Below are positions 35,900 to 45,504 of a stretch of DNA of 64,000 bases, piece by piece; positions within the stretch are counted from its first letter, which is position 1, and the number at the start of each line of letters is the position of its first letter. The translations under genes and the position numbers were made by a program. The stretch covers positions 1 through 64,000 of the forward strand of contig NZ_JAHLQF010000004.1 of assembly GCF_018918285.1 (NCBI RefSeq), written 5' to 3'. The stretch is from Clostridium mobile. GTDB taxonomy: Bacteria; Bacillota; Clostridia; Clostridiales; Clostridiaceae. Under the pieces are notes generated by a model. That model had not been told where the DNA came from, made no database searches, and saw only the letters and a program-made list of their open reading frames with translations.

Positions 35900-36763
35900 A
35901 TGAGAGTAAAAAAAGCAGTAATACCTGCCGCAGGATTAGGAACGAGATTTTTACCTGCTACTAAAGCGCAACCCAAGGAAATGCTTCCTATCGTTGACAA
36001 ACCAACAATACAATACATAATTGAAGAGGCTGTGGCTTCAGGCATTGAGGAAATCCTTATAATCACAGGAAGAAACAAACGTGCTATTGAAGACCATTTT
36101 GATAAATCTGTGGAATTAGAAAAAGAGTTACAAGATCACAATAAAGAAGAATTATTGTCCATGGTCAAAGATATATCTAATATGATTAATATATATTACA
36201 TAAGACAAAAGGAGCCAAGAGGTTTAGGACATGCTATAAGTTGCGCTAAAACCTTCGTTGGTGATGAACCCTTTGCAGTTATGCTAGGTGATGACATAGT
36301 AGACAGCACCACTCCTTGCTTAAAACAATTAATTGATTGTTATGACGAATATAAAACTACAATACTTGGAGTGCAAGAAGTTCCCCAAGAAGACGTTTCT
36401 AAATACGGAATAGTTAAAGGATTACACATAGAGGATAGAGTTCACAAAGTTAAAGACTTAGTCGAAAAACCAAGTATGGAGGAAGCTCCATCTGACATCG
36501 CTATACTAGGAAGATACATAATAACTCCAAAAATATTTAATATATTAGAAAATACAAAACCAGGTAAAAACGGAGAAATCCAACTTACAGATGCTCTTAA
36601 AACTTTAATAAAAGACGAAGCTATGTATGCCTATATATTTGAAGGCAAAAGATATGATGTAGGAGACAAGTTAGGTTTCTTGCAAGCTACTGTAGAATTT
36701 GCTTTAAAAAGAGAAGATTTAAGAGATAACTTTATGAATTATTTGACTCAAATTATTAAATAA
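35900..36763 (+). CDS. galU: UTP-glucose-1-phosphate uridylyltransferase
   Basis: A 287-residue enzyme making UDP-glucose from UTP and glucose-1-phosphate, for glycolipid, polysaccharide and teichoic acid synthesis. Motifs: PAAGLGTRFLPATKAQPKEMLP nucleotide-binding loop at the N-terminus (given here as the conserved G-L-G-T-R then K-E-M-L-P), LGDDIVD and VEKP. I prefer the ATG at 35900 (MRVKKAV) because the GAGAGG site has 9-bp spacing; an ATG at 35891 touches the site. The phosphoglucomutase at 40.6 kb would supply its substrate. Confidence 0.95.
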   Translation: MRVKKAVIPAAGLGTRFLPATKAQPKEMLPIVDKPTIQYIIEEAVASGIEEILIITGRNKRAIEDHFDKSVELEKELQDHNKEELLSMVKDISNMINIYYIRQKEPRGLGHAISCAKTFVGDEPFAVMLGDDIVDSTTPCLKQLIDCYDEYKTTILGVQEVPQEDVSKYGIVKGLHIEDRVHKVKDLVEKPSMEEAPSDIAILGRYIITPKIFNILENTKPGKNGEIQLTDALKTLIKDEAMYAYIFEGKRYDVGDKLGFLQATVEFALKREDLRDNFMNYLTQIIK

Positions 36764-36768
36764 AAATA

Positions 36769-36811
36769 GAGCATACATAGATTTAATTTACACAATTCTA
36801 TGTATGCTCTC
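36769..36811 (+). terminator. Terminator between galU and the VanZ-like gene
   Basis: GAGCATACATAGA pairs with TCTATGTATGCTC, 13 bp, about 17-base loop; convergent position suggests use from both sides. Confidence 0.75.
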
Positions 36812-36828
36812 AATATATATTTGTTAAC

Positions 36829-37269
36829 TTATTTTCTCTTCTTTACTCTTATGTAATACAATAACAAAGCGAACAACGCTCCACTAGTGTCTATTAACAC
36901 ATCAGTAAACTTCCCACCCCTACCCGGTACAAAGGTTTGATGATATTCATCGCTGCAAGCATATAAAAATGAAATACCTAAAGCCATTTTAAAGCTTTTT
37001 CTTAATTCATAGTCCTGCTTTAAGGCATTTATCAACAATAAATTCAATATAAAATACTCAGTAAAGTGTCCCAGTTTCCTCACTACAAAGCTAGTGAACT
37101 CTCCAAAAATACTATTCATATCTATACCTATTGAAGTTAATACTTCAATTACAAGTCCACTTTTACCATCCGATATATCTGCAGGGTCTGAGGAAAATTT
37201 ATAGATTACTATCATCCAAGCAATCACCAAAAAATATTTTAAAATTTTTTTATAATTTATTTTATTCAT
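36829..37269 (-). CDS. VanZ-like membrane protein 1
   Basis: A 146-residue protein with four transmembrane helices and VanZ-family signatures: KLGHFTEYFILN at about 75-90 and SDEYHQTFVPGRGGKFTDVLIDTSGA. VanZ of Enterococcus gives low-level teicoplanin resistance, but most family members are of unknown function. I prefer the ATG at 37269 with a GGAG site; a TTG four codons upstream overlaps the site. A second VanZ-like gene lies at 44.8 kb. Confidence 0.85.
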   Translation of the reverse strand: MNKINYKKILKYFLVIAWMIVIYKFSSDPADISDGKSGLVIEVLTSIGIDMNSIFGEFTSFVVRKLGHFTEYFILNLLLINALKQDYELRKSFKMALGISFLYACSDEYHQTFVPGRGGKFTDVLIDTSGALFALLLYYIRVKKRK

Positions 37270-37394
37270 TCTATACTCCAATACTTCAATACTTCAATAA
37301 ATCATCTGATATCATATAAACAAATTCAACTCTTTTAATTATATCATATACAACGTAAAGTTCACTTAGTTTAACATATCAATATCATAAAAAA

Positions 37395-37420
37395 ATAGAG
37401 TATTTTTAAATATACTCTAT
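37395..37420 (-). terminator. Terminator of the radical SAM gene
   Basis: ATAGAGTAT pairs with ATACTCTAT, followed on the minus strand by seven T. A short AATCTAT heptamer repeat (37421-37441) adjoins it. Confidence 0.6.
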
Positions 37421-37466
37421 AATCTATAATCTATAATCTATATTATTTTTTAATTAATTATCTTTA

Positions 37467-38846
37467 TTAACCCTTAGACATTGCATAATTGCCCGTCGAA
37501 TTAAACTCTTCCTTCCAAGCCTTCTCTGCATAAGGTTTAAATTCTTCAGCTAGTTTATCTAAATTTTTCTTAAACTCCTCATCATGTATCATCATCTCTG
37601 CCCCTTTGTCTGTAGGCTTAGCACCAGTCTTTACTACTAAATTTCTTATGGTCTCTGGATTATCGATCATCATACAAGGCAATAATAAATTATCGTTGTA
37701 TGGTTGCATTTTTCTTATCTCCTTAAAGAAAGGACCTTTAAAAACATCTAATAAAGGCTTGCCTTTTACATTATCTGTAGCAAAGTGTGCAAATATGCAC
37801 GGCTCCACATCTCCATGAGAATTTATATGACAATAATATTTTCCTGCAATACATCCTCCAACATAAGGTGCATCATTGAAAAAATCTATGACAAAATAAG
37901 GTTTCGTTGTTCTAATTTCTCTTACCCTTTCTCCTAACATTAATCTTTGCTCTGAAGTTAGCATAAGATCGAAGTCTGGCTCGTCCCCAACAGGCATAAA
38001 TATAAAGTACCAACTCATCTTTGCACCTTTTTCTATCAGCATATCTATAAATTCATCTGAAGTTACTGTATCTACATTATGTCTACCTGTAGCTGAAGAT
38101 ACTCCAAATAAAACTCCTCTTTCTCTTAAAAGATCCATTCCATGCATTACTTTTTTAAATACACCTTTTCCTCTTCTCTCATCGGTTTCTTTCTCAAATC
38201 CTTCCAATGAAAACATAGGTAGAACGTTCCCTAAATCTCTTATTTTATCTGCTAATTTTTCGTCAAATAAAGTTCCATTAGTAAAAGGAGTAAATATTAC
38301 ATCATTGTATTTTTCATATATATCTAGCATATATTCATTGAAGAATGGCTCTCCTCCAAGTATAACAAAGTAATATATTCCAATATCTCTGGCTTCCTTA
38401 ACTATCCTATCTACTTCTTCATAAGGTATATCGTCCTCTTTACTATAACTTGCTGCATAACATCCAGTACACCTAAGGTTGCATCTCATTGAAGGGCTTA
38501 ATAATATAACAAAAGGAGTTTTTATATCCTCTTTCTCTAGTAATTTAGACCTCTTAGGCATTCCATACCAAACAGCATTGGCAAAAAAATTTGTAAATAG
38601 TTTTTGTAGGCAATTTTTATCTGTAGTTTTTAATATGTTTTGTACATATTCGTTCACTGAAGGCATTTCTTTGTAGTACTTTTCCACATTATAAACTTTC
38701 TTTAGGTTTTCCTCATCCTTTACAGCCCTTTTAATAATGTCAAACACCTTGTCAACATTTTTCTCCGGGTCTTTACTGAGCAATTCTGCAGCTTTTTTTA
38801 CAAGCACATCCTTTGCTGACTTTTCCATGGACTCCATAACTCTCAT
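37467..38846 (-). CDS. Radical SAM / SPASM-domain protein
   Basis: A 459-residue enzyme. An N-terminal helical region (about 1-105) precedes the radical SAM core, whose CxxxCxxC cluster motif is in SMRCNLRCTGCYAAS (about 121-128). It continues with GGEPFFNEYML and SLEGFEKETDERRGKG. The C-terminal part has extra cysteines (GGCIAGKYYCHIN, EPCIF, LLPCMM) typical of SPASM auxiliary clusters. Such proteins modify peptides or act as sulfatase-maturase relatives; the substrate is not evident, and I see no precursor peptide gene nearby. ATG follows GGGAGGA. A sigma-A-like promoter is at 38919-38946. Confidence 0.88.
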   Translation of the reverse strand: MRVMESMEKSAKDVLVKKAAELLSKDPEKNVDKVFDIIKRAVKDEENLKKVYNVEKYYKEMPSVNEYVQNILKTTDKNCLQKLFTNFFANAVWYGMPKRSKLLEKEDIKTPFVILLSPSMRCNLRCTGCYAASYSKEDDIPYEEVDRIVKEARDIGIYYFVILGGEPFFNEYMLDIYEKYNDVIFTPFTNGTLFDEKLADKIRDLGNVLPMFSLEGFEKETDERRGKGVFKKVMHGMDLLRERGVLFGVSSATGRHNVDTVTSDEFIDMLIEKGAKMSWYFIFMPVGDEPDFDLMLTSEQRLMLGERVREIRTTKPYFVIDFFNDAPYVGGCIAGKYYCHINSHGDVEPCIFAHFATDNVKGKPLLDVFKGPFFKEIRKMQPYNDNLLLPCMMIDNPETIRNLVVKTGAKPTDKGAEMMIHDEEFKKNLDKLAEEFKPYAEKAWKEEFNSTGNYAMSKG

Positions 38847-39192
38847 TTATGATTCCTCCCGACATAAAAATGATTTTTAATTGCCTTTTTAATAACAACT
38901 GACTAATCGTCTAGTATCATTATATTCCTGTCACTTCCAAAATCAACATATTCCATATACAATTCACAAACTATTCATAATATATAAGCTTTTTACTAAC
39001 ATATTTTAGATTTATTTCAAATTACTTTCTTATTTAAATATTAAAGATAAATTTTATACTCCATTTTAAAACCACTTATATATCTATAAAAACTAGTTTT
39101 ACTTTATAAATCACATGTGATATATTTAAAATAATTTACTTTACATATATATAATGGTAACTATAATTTTTTCAATTTTAGGAGGGACATCA
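38847..39192. other. Divergent promoter region, radical SAM gene and M48 protease gene
   Basis: About 345 AT-rich bases with no gene. On the minus strand TTGATT (38946-38941) and TATAAT (38924-38919), 16-bp spacer, form a plausible promoter for the radical SAM gene. No clear hairpin or operator was seen. Confidence 0.55.
38919..38946 (-). promoter_or_regulatory. Putative promoter of the radical SAM gene
   Basis: TTGATT, 16-bp spacer, TATAAT on the minus strand, about 70 bases upstream of the ATG. Confidence 0.5.
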
Positions 39193-40446
39193 ATGATTGA
39201 CTTTTTTGAATTTCTATTTAACTTGTCATTAGCACAAGTAATATTTATGAACATAGGTATGATATTTATAAATATTTTATTATCATTGTTTATAAAATCA
39301 GCTACAAAGAAAAAATATAAGAAAACTAATTCAGTGGAAGAGACCTTGTATTTTCAACAAATGTTAGGTAAATATCTTCAGTTTATTTCCACTCTTATAA
39401 CAGCTTTTCTTTTAACTTTATCTATAATGCCTCATTTAGAATGGATGGGTAATTTGAAAATATTAGGGGCTTTGATTTTTGTATATTTTAATCTATTTAT
39501 AATATTAATTTTAAATTCACTTATACTACATGATTTAAATAAATCCTTGAGAAAAACTACTTCAACAAAATGGGAGGATATCAAGCTCCTTTTGAGAGTT
39601 TTAATATTTTCCGTAATACCTATGATAATAATGTTAGTTATAATAGACACTCAACCCTTTAAAAACTTAGGCAGCGCTAAGATGCAAAAATATATAAAAA
39701 TATTAACGCCAATGGTAATATACATTTTATTATCATTCATAATGCCTCTTTTCACTAAATACATGTTAAAAGGAAAACCCTTTGAAGAAGGGGAGCTAAA
39801 GGATGACTTTACAGCCTTCGTAGAAAAATCAGGTGTTAAAAAATTTAAATTATACCTATGGGCTACAAAAGATAACAAACATGCTAATGCTTTAGTTTCT
39901 GGACTTTTAACCAAAGAAATATTTATGTCAGACTATCTTTTAGAAAATTTCTCAACAGAAGAAGCAAAAGGTATTTTAGCCCATGAAATAGGCCACATAA
40001 AAAAACATCATTTATGGATAAGAACAGCTCTTATTCTAGGTTTATTTATTCTAGGTCCTGTATTAGGAAATTTAATGGAGCTTTTTGAAGATAATTTTTA
40101 TGAAATACCATTTTGGCTTGGTCTACTTATACTAGCAGCAGTTATGATTGGATATTTAGTATTCTTAAAATATTTCATAAGCAGAACTCAAGAAAGACAA
40201 GCAGATGCCTTTGCTTTAGAAATGGGAATTGATCCAATGGTATATGCCAGCGCTCTTTACAAACTTGCAAAACTCAACAATTCTGTAATGAAATTTAATA
40301 AATTGGATGAAAAACTACAAACTCATCCATCTATAGCTAGAAGGATAAAATATATATTAGAAAAAAACGGTTTAAATATGGATGAAGTTATGGATAAAAT
40401 CATATATAACTTTGAAAATCCTACTTCTAAAGATGTTAATTGTTAA
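39193..40446 (+). CDS. M48-family membrane zinc metallopeptidase
   Basis: A 417-residue integral membrane protease: N-terminal hydrophobic helices, the HExxH motif in LAHEIGHIKKHH (H264-H268), a further pair of helices, and the third metal ligand E in SRTQERQADAFALEMG (E334). This resembles the CAAX prenyl protease/Ste24-HtpX branch and likely takes part in membrane protein quality control or peptide processing. I prefer the ATG at 39193 behind AGGAGGG; the upstream in-frame start lacks a site. It is monocistronic, closed by a terminator. Confidence 0.9.
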   Translation: MIDFFEFLFNLSLAQVIFMNIGMIFINILLSLFIKSATKKKYKKTNSVEETLYFQQMLGKYLQFISTLITAFLLTLSIMPHLEWMGNLKILGALIFVYFNLFIILILNSLILHDLNKSLRKTTSTKWEDIKLLLRVLIFSVIPMIIMLVIIDTQPFKNLGSAKMQKYIKILTPMVIYILLSFIMPLFTKYMLKGKPFEEGELKDDFTAFVEKSGVKKFKLYLWATKDNKHANALVSGLLTKEIFMSDYLLENFSTEEAKGILAHEIGHIKKHHLWIRTALILGLFILGPVLGNLMELFEDNFYEIPFWLGLLILAAVMIGYLVFLKYFISRTQERQADAFALEMGIDPMVYASALYKLAKLNNSVMKFNKLDEKLQTHPSIARRIKYILEKNGLNMDEVMDKIIYNFENPTSKDVNC

Positions 40447-40516
40447 TCACTATATCAATTAAATGATTTATGTTTAAATAGTTTACGTTTATATACAACT
40501 TAAATAAAATCAAATT

Positions 40517-40562
40517 AAAAGTAGAGCATAAAAAATATCATATCTCTTTATGCTCTGCTTTT
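40517..40562. terminator. Terminator between the M48 gene and phosphoglucomutase
   Basis: 16-base arms 40517-40532 and 40547-40562 pair with one wobble, T tracts on both strands; serves the two converging genes. Confidence 0.8.
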
Positions 40563-40646
40563 ACGCTTTTATAAACACCCTTTGCAAATAAAACTTAGTT
40601 TATATAGGCTTTTTCTTCTATTAACTTTTTACCAAATATTTATGAC

Positions 40647-42374
40647 TTATTTACTCACATAATTAACAACCCAATTACATAATGAATTTAATTTATCCTT
40701 AGAATCCTTAAAGGAATCCCCCTTAACTCCAAAATAGAATTTTATCTTAGGTTCTGTTCCTGAAGGACGTATTGCTACCCAAGATTCATCTTCCAAAGTA
40801 AAATATAGTACATCGGATTCAGGAAGGTGGATCTTATTCTTAGTGCCCTTTAACATATTTATTGATTCTCTAGTTTTATAATCTCTAAACTCTACTACTT
40901 TTTTTCCATTAAAGCTATCAGGAGTATTTTCTCTAAAATCTTTTAATATGCTATTTATTTTTTCTAAACCTTCTTTTCCTTTTAAAGTTAAAGAATGTAG
41001 ATTTTCTTCATAGTAGCCGTATTTTTCATAGAGATTTACCAATGCTTCATATAAACTTAATCCATTTGATTTGTAATATGCAGCCATTTCTCCAATCATC
41101 ATACAAGCATTCACTGCATCCTTATCCCTTACATAATCTCCTTTTAAGGAACCATAGCTTTCTTCAAATCCAAAGATATACTTATAACTATTATCTTTTT
41201 CAAACTGAAGAATCATCTCCCCAATATATTTAAATCCAGTCAATACATCAATAACCTTAACACCATAATTATCCCCTATAATATTTGCCATAGGTGATGT
41301 AACTATAGTCTTAATAACAGCAGCATTTTCAGGTAGAATTCCTTTCTTTTCACTTGATGATAAAATGTACTCTGTAAGGAGACATCCTATTTGGTTTCCA
41401 TTTAAAATTGTATACTCTCCTTCATTGTTTTTTACTACTACTCCAACTCTATCAGAATCAGGGTCCGTCCCCATAATTATGTCAGCATTTTCTTTCTTTG
41501 CTAATTCTATAGCTAATTCAAAAACTTCTTTTTCTTCGGGATTAGGATATTTTACTGTAGGGAAATTTGGGTCTGGAAGCTCTTGTTTTTTAACCACTAA
41601 AACATTTTTAAAGCCTATTTCAGTTAGTACCCTCCTTACAGGAATATTTCCTGTTCCATGAATAGGGGTATAAACAATTTTAAATTCATCCCCCACTTTT
41701 TCGACTACCTCTTTATTAATAACCTCTTCCTTTAACCTATTAATATAGAGGTCATCCATTTCTTCCCCTAAAATTTTAATTAAACCTAAACTCTTTGCTT
41801 CTTCAAAGTTTGCTATTTTAATATCCTCAAAATTATCAATTTCCTTCACTTCTTTTATAATTTTATTTGCATGGGATACTATTTGTCCACCATCTTCCCA
41901 ATAAACCTTATATCCATTATACTCAGGTGGATTATGGCTAGCTGTGATTACAATCCCTGCAATACATTTTTTTTCACGTACGGCAAAAGATAGCTCCGGA
42001 GTAGGACGTAAGGATTTAAATAAATACACCTTAATTCCATTACCAGCTATAACCTTAGCTGTTTCCTCTGCAAATTCCCTAGACTTAAATCTAGAATCAT
42101 AAGCAATAGCAACTCCCTTATCCTTTCCTTCTTCTCCATAATTTAATATATAGTTGCATAATCCTTGAGTAGCACGGCGAACAGTATATATATTTATTCT
42201 ATTAGTACCAGCTCCAATAATCCCCCTAAGTCCCCCAGTACCAAATTCTAAATCTTTATAAAATCTATCTTCTATTTCTTTTTCATCCCCTGAAATATTT
42301 TTCAACTCTTCTCTAGTTTCCTCATCAAAATAGTTATTATTTAACCATTGAAAGTATTTATCCTTATAAATCAC
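40647..42374 (-). CDS. Phosphoglucomutase / phosphomannomutase (alpha-D-phosphohexomutase)
   Basis: A 575-residue enzyme of the PgcA type, interconverting glucose-6-phosphate and glucose-1-phosphate. The phosphoserine loop is TASHNPPEYNGYKVYW (about 143-158), the metal loop is GTDPDSDRVG, the sugar-recognition loop is GFEESYG, and the phosphate-binding loop is RPSGTEPK near the C-terminus. Length is typical. The start is GTG at 42374 behind GGAGGG. Its product is the GalU substrate, linking it to envelope sugar synthesis. Confidence 0.93.
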   Translation of the reverse strand: MIYKDKYFQWLNNNYFDEETREELKNISGDEKEIEDRFYKDLEFGTGGLRGIIGAGTNRINIYTVRRATQGLCNYILNYGEEGKDKGVAIAYDSRFKSREFAEETAKVIAGNGIKVYLFKSLRPTPELSFAVREKKCIAGIVITASHNPPEYNGYKVYWEDGGQIVSHANKIIKEVKEIDNFEDIKIANFEEAKSLGLIKILGEEMDDLYINRLKEEVINKEVVEKVGDEFKIVYTPIHGTGNIPVRRVLTEIGFKNVLVVKKQELPDPNFPTVKYPNPEEKEVFELAIELAKKENADIIMGTDPDSDRVGVVVKNNEGEYTILNGNQIGCLLTEYILSSSEKKGILPENAAVIKTIVTSPMANIIGDNYGVKVIDVLTGFKYIGEMILQFEKDNSYKYIFGFEESYGSLKGDYVRDKDAVNACMMIGEMAAYYKSNGLSLYEALVNLYEKYGYYEENLHSLTLKGKEGLEKINSILKDFRENTPDSFNGKKVVEFRDYKTRESINMLKGTKNKIHLPESDVLYFTLEDESWVAIRPSGTEPKIKFYFGVKGDSFKDSKDKLNSLCNWVVNYVSK

Positions 42375-42569
42375 TACAATCCCTCCAAAGAATTTAATTT
42401 CACATTGTGTATAATTCTATGTAAATTATTCCATAATTATAAATATAAATCAACATTGTCACTTTACAATAATATATACTTATAATCGATAAATGTTTAT
42501 ATTTTGTCTCTATAGATTTCCTGTAAAATAAAAATTTTACTATTACTTCCAATGTTTTCTTACTTTTTG

Positions 42570-42598
42570 TTGACAAAAACTAGTTTTAACGCTATTAT
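42570..42598 (+). promoter_or_regulatory. Promoter of the YabE-like gene
   Basis: TTGACA (42570-42575), 17-bp spacer, TATTAT (42593-42598). Both boxes are close to consensus; the predicted transcript start is about 20 bases before the ATG. Confidence 0.75.
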
Positions 42599-42623
42599 TT
42601 CCATATACGTCTATTGAAAGGGG

Positions 42624-43643
42624 ATGAAGGTTATAATTAACTCTAAAAAACCTTTGATGAAAAATAGAATAAAAACATATGCACCAGAATTTATTATGGT
42701 TGCAATAAGCTTTATTTTAGTCATCTTTCTATATTCAACAGGAAAAAACGTTACAGTAGTTATAGATGGTGAAGAAAAAAAATTTACTACTTATCAAAGT
42801 ACTTTTGATAAAGCTTTAAAAAATGCAAATATAGAAATACATGAAAAGGATAAAATAGACAAGGATTTAAACTCAAAAATAGCTAAAAATGATAATATAA
42901 ACATAAAAAGGGCAGTAAGCCTTAAAGTTATTGTAGATAGCAAGGAGCTAGACGTAAAGTCTGCAGAAGATAACATAGGTTCAATGTTAAATGCGGAAAA
43001 GATATCTTTAAAACCTGAGGATAAAGTTTTACCTGGAGTGGAATCAGAATTATCTGAAGGAATGGAGGTAGAAGTAGTAAGAGTTGAAACTAAAGTAGTT
43101 ACATCAACAGCTCCTGTTAATTTTAAAACTACCGTTAGAAAAGATAATAATTTATTAAAATCTAAGACTAAGGTTTTACAGCCAGGACAAAATGGAGAAA
43201 AACAAATTACTACAAACATAGTCTATGAAAATGGTAAAGAAGTATCCAGAAAGGTTGTTAAAGAAGTTGTAACTAAGAAACCTAAGGATAAAATTGTAGT
43301 ACAAGGTACTTTATCACCTATGTATGCTTCTAGAGGAAATGGCTCACAAGGGAACTCCTTTAGAGTAAAGGCTACTGCCTATTGGGCAGTTCATGGGGTA
43401 GGAACTACCTATACTGCATCTGGTAGAAAAGCAGTAAGAAACCCCGATGGATATAGTACCATAGCCGTAGATCCAAGGGTTATTCCTTTAGGAACAAAAC
43501 TCTATGTTGAAGGTTATGGCCATGCTATAGCAGCAGATACAGGTACCGCAGTAAAAGGAAATTTTATAGATGTTTTCTTTGATACATATAAAGAAGCTTG
43601 TGACTGGGGATTAAAATACGTAAATGTACATATAGTTCAATAA
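42624..43643 (+). CDS. YabE-like G5/3D-domain protein (cell-wall lytic enzyme family)
   Basis: A 339-residue exported protein with an N-terminal transmembrane segment (about 20-37), two DUF348 ubiquitin-like repeats (about 40-140), a G5 domain (about 145-215; VVTSTAPVNFKTTVRKDN...) and a C-terminal 3D/RlpA-like domain (about 250-339) with the three-aspartate set in TIAVDPRVIPLGTKLYVEGYG, IAADTGTAVKG and IDVFF. 3D domains include Rpf/YabE/YocH peptidoglycan hydrolases. The ATG lies only a few bases from AAAGGGG, so spacing is poor; the true start could be slightly downstream. Confidence 0.88.
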   Translation: MKVIINSKKPLMKNRIKTYAPEFIMVAISFILVIFLYSTGKNVTVVIDGEEKKFTTYQSTFDKALKNANIEIHEKDKIDKDLNSKIAKNDNINIKRAVSLKVIVDSKELDVKSAEDNIGSMLNAEKISLKPEDKVLPGVESELSEGMEVEVVRVETKVVTSTAPVNFKTTVRKDNNLLKSKTKVLQPGQNGEKQITTNIVYENGKEVSRKVVKEVVTKKPKDKIVVQGTLSPMYASRGNGSQGNSFRVKATAYWAVHGVGTTYTASGRKAVRNPDGYSTIAVDPRVIPLGTKLYVEGYGHAIAADTGTAVKGNFIDVFFDTYKEACDWGLKYVNVHIVQ

Positions 43644-43645
43644 TA

Positions 43646-43684
43646 AAATAAACATCTGGTTTTTCATATTCCAGATGTTTATTT
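43646..43684 (+). terminator. Terminator between the YabE-like and SGNH genes
   Basis: 14-base perfect arms (43646-43659, 43671-43684) around an 11-base loop, between convergent genes. Confidence 0.85.
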
Positions 43685-43687
43685 TGC

Positions 43688-44617
43688 TTAATTTACATTG
43701 TCTCTTATATAATTTAGCATTAATTTATAAAAATCAGCTTTGAAATGTATTCCATCTGGTTCGTAAAGATTTTTATTACTATCATTTAACAAAGATGCTA
43801 TATTAAGAAAATTTATATTCTCCTCTTTTGCCATCTCTATAAGCATATTATTATATTCATTTACCTTCTTATTATTAACACCTGTTTTGCTACCCTCAGC
43901 CTTTGGTAAAACCGGCAATATGGATTGTACATATATATTTGAATTTGGAAACTTTGCTTTTAAGCTATGAACTAATTCTCTGTATTGATCTATAAACCAC
44001 TGATTTGATATAGCACCCAAATCATTAAGTCCATATAAAAGATAAATATTTCTCGGATTTTCTATTTCAATTTTATTTAGTTCATTTTTTATAATATTAA
44101 TATGGCTTCCTTTTTTGGCATAAACATTCTCCTCTTGTACAAATTCATAGTATGATAACGCTTCTGTAACGGAGTCTCCCATGAAAACATCTTCTTTAAA
44201 AAACTCCTTATAATTAGTAGAATTATTTGACCTAGTTGTGTCAGTTTTAGCCGGTGTTTTAGTATTATTATTTTTACTCGAATCATTAACTGCTTTATTA
44301 GTTGTACTATCTTTAGCACTTTCAGCTTGGTTACTTTTACTATCTTTTGTTTCATCTTCTTTTGCTTTATCTACTTCTGTTTCATTACTCTTGTCCTTAT
44401 TGTCACTTTCCTTGTTACTATTTTCCTTTGAGCTATTGCTTTCAGACTTTTCATGGCTAGCATAAACTAAAGATGTTTTCTTGTTATTATCCTTATTAAA
44501 AGCTCCTATTCCCATACCTACACCAATTATAAATACTGCCAATAATCCAACCGTTCTTTTAATTATTTTATTCCTTCTCTTATTTCTTCTTTTAATTCTT
44601 CTTTCTCTTATTTTCAT
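43688..44617 (-). CDS. Membrane-anchored SGNH/GDSL hydrolase
   Basis: A 309-residue protein with a very basic cytoplasmic N-terminus (RERRIKRRNKRRNK), one transmembrane helix (about 23-41), a low-complexity Ser/Lys/Asp/Asn linker (about 52-135) that would span the wall, and an SGNH domain. The catalytic Ser is in FMGDSVTE, the oxyanion Asn in LLYGLNDLGA, and the Asp/His pair in DGIHFKADF. Such enzymes act as extracellular esterases or O-acetyl transfer/removal enzymes on wall polymers; the substrate is not shown. It is read against the opposite-frame shadow caused by the repetitive linker. GGAG lies upstream of the ATG. Confidence 0.85.
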   Translation of the reverse strand: MKIRERRIKRRNKRRNKIIKRTVGLLAVFIIGVGMGIGAFNKDNNKKTSLVYASHEKSESNSSKENSNKESDNKDKSNETEVDKAKEDETKDSKSNQAESAKDSTTNKAVNDSSKNNNTKTPAKTDTTRSNNSTNYKEFFKEDVFMGDSVTEALSYYEFVQEENVYAKKGSHINIIKNELNKIEIENPRNIYLLYGLNDLGAISNQWFIDQYRELVHSLKAKFPNSNIYVQSILPVLPKAEGSKTGVNNKKVNEYNNMLIEMAKEENINFLNIASLLNDSNKNLYEPDGIHFKADFYKLMLNYIRDNVN

Positions 44618-44741
44618 ATTAGCTCATCTCCATTGTCTAACTCTAATCTTTGTCTTTATATATATTATAATATTTTATAACGTCAAACTAATTACATGGG
44701 TATTACAGATAATTTACAAAACCATTACAATTCGACATAAA

Positions 44742-44798
44742 AATTCCCTTTAAAATAGATTTTAGACACATTTTGTTACTTCTATCTTAAAGGGAATT
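44742..44798 (-). terminator. Terminator of the second VanZ-like gene
   Basis: 18-base arms (44742-44759, 44781-44798) pair with one mismatch, followed on the minus strand by TTTTT. It lies 4 bases after the stop. Confidence 0.8.
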
Positions 44799-44802
44799 CA
44801 CT

Positions 44803-45309
44803 TTAATTTAATTTTTTTCTATAAAAAGAAATATAAAATAAAAAGGTACCAAAAATACTTCCCGTAAAGTCAAGTAAAATGTCTCCTACTGCGGAAGTTC
44901 TACCTGGAACAAAGCTTTGATAAAATTCATCTAATACTGCAGTAAATAAACAGAAAAATATTATGTAAATAAAAGCTCTTTTTCCTTTAATGTTAAATTG
45001 ATAAAAAGCGTTGCTTATTAGTATGGCTAACACACAGTACTCAAAAGCGTGAGCCCCTCTTCTAACTAAGTAATTTTGAAACGCTTGTCCTCCCTTAGCT
45101 TTGTTAGATGCTAAAAAAACCTTATTATTAAGTTCTGATTTATTACTTTTGTCTTTTTGTATAATTTTTTTAGCATTTCTATAAACAGTTTTTATCATAT
45201 TTAATGTGTTGTTACTTCGATAATTTGATTTTACACCATTATTAGAGGAATTATAAAATATAAATCCTATCCATAATACGCACAATGCTACTGCTAAAAA
45301 TTTTTTCAA
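44803..45309 (-). CDS. VanZ-like membrane protein 2
   Basis: A 168-residue VanZ-family protein: transmembrane helix at 4-21, an extracellular loop of about 60 residues, then RRGAHAFEYCVLA and DEFYQSFVPGRTSAVGDILLDFTGS, the family signature. Longer N-terminal loop than the copy at 37 kb. I prefer the TTG at 45309 because AAAGGTG lies 8 bp upstream; the GTG three codons earlier overlaps that site. Confidence 0.83.
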   Translation of the reverse strand: MKKFLAVALCVLWIGFIFYNSSNNGVKSNYRSNNTLNMIKTVYRNAKKIIQKDKSNKSELNNKVFLASNKAKGGQAFQNYLVRRGAHAFEYCVLAILISNAFYQFNIKGKRAFIYIIFFCLFTAVLDEFYQSFVPGRTSAVGDILLDFTGSIFGTFLFYISFYRKKLN

Positions 45310-45504
45310 ACTAATCACCTTTTATAATTCAATATATTAAATTATGACATAGCTGCCTTATTCTATCAACAAAAAATACAATTATTAAGAATAAGTTAAT
45401 ATTTTTACTTTGTTTAAGATCTACTTGTCTTCTGTTGATTTTTATAGCAAGTTAAATACTTTAGAATATCATATAGTAAGAAAAATGCTTTGGAGGTATT
45501 TTAG

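Noticed and set aside
37421-37441. AATCTAT heptamer repeated three times
   Set aside because: A short, AT-only microrepeat beside a terminator; no further structure, so not treated as a functional array.
41455-41475. REP-like GGGTCCGTCCCC in the phosphoglucomutase gene
   Set aside because: It encodes the conserved catalytic motif GTDPDSDR of the enzyme, so the match is due to coding constraint, not to a repeat insertion.
44238-44465. Ser/Leu-rich open frame on the plus strand opposite the SGNH hydrolase
   Set aside because: It is the mirror of the low-complexity linker of the real gene; no ribosome site and no domain.
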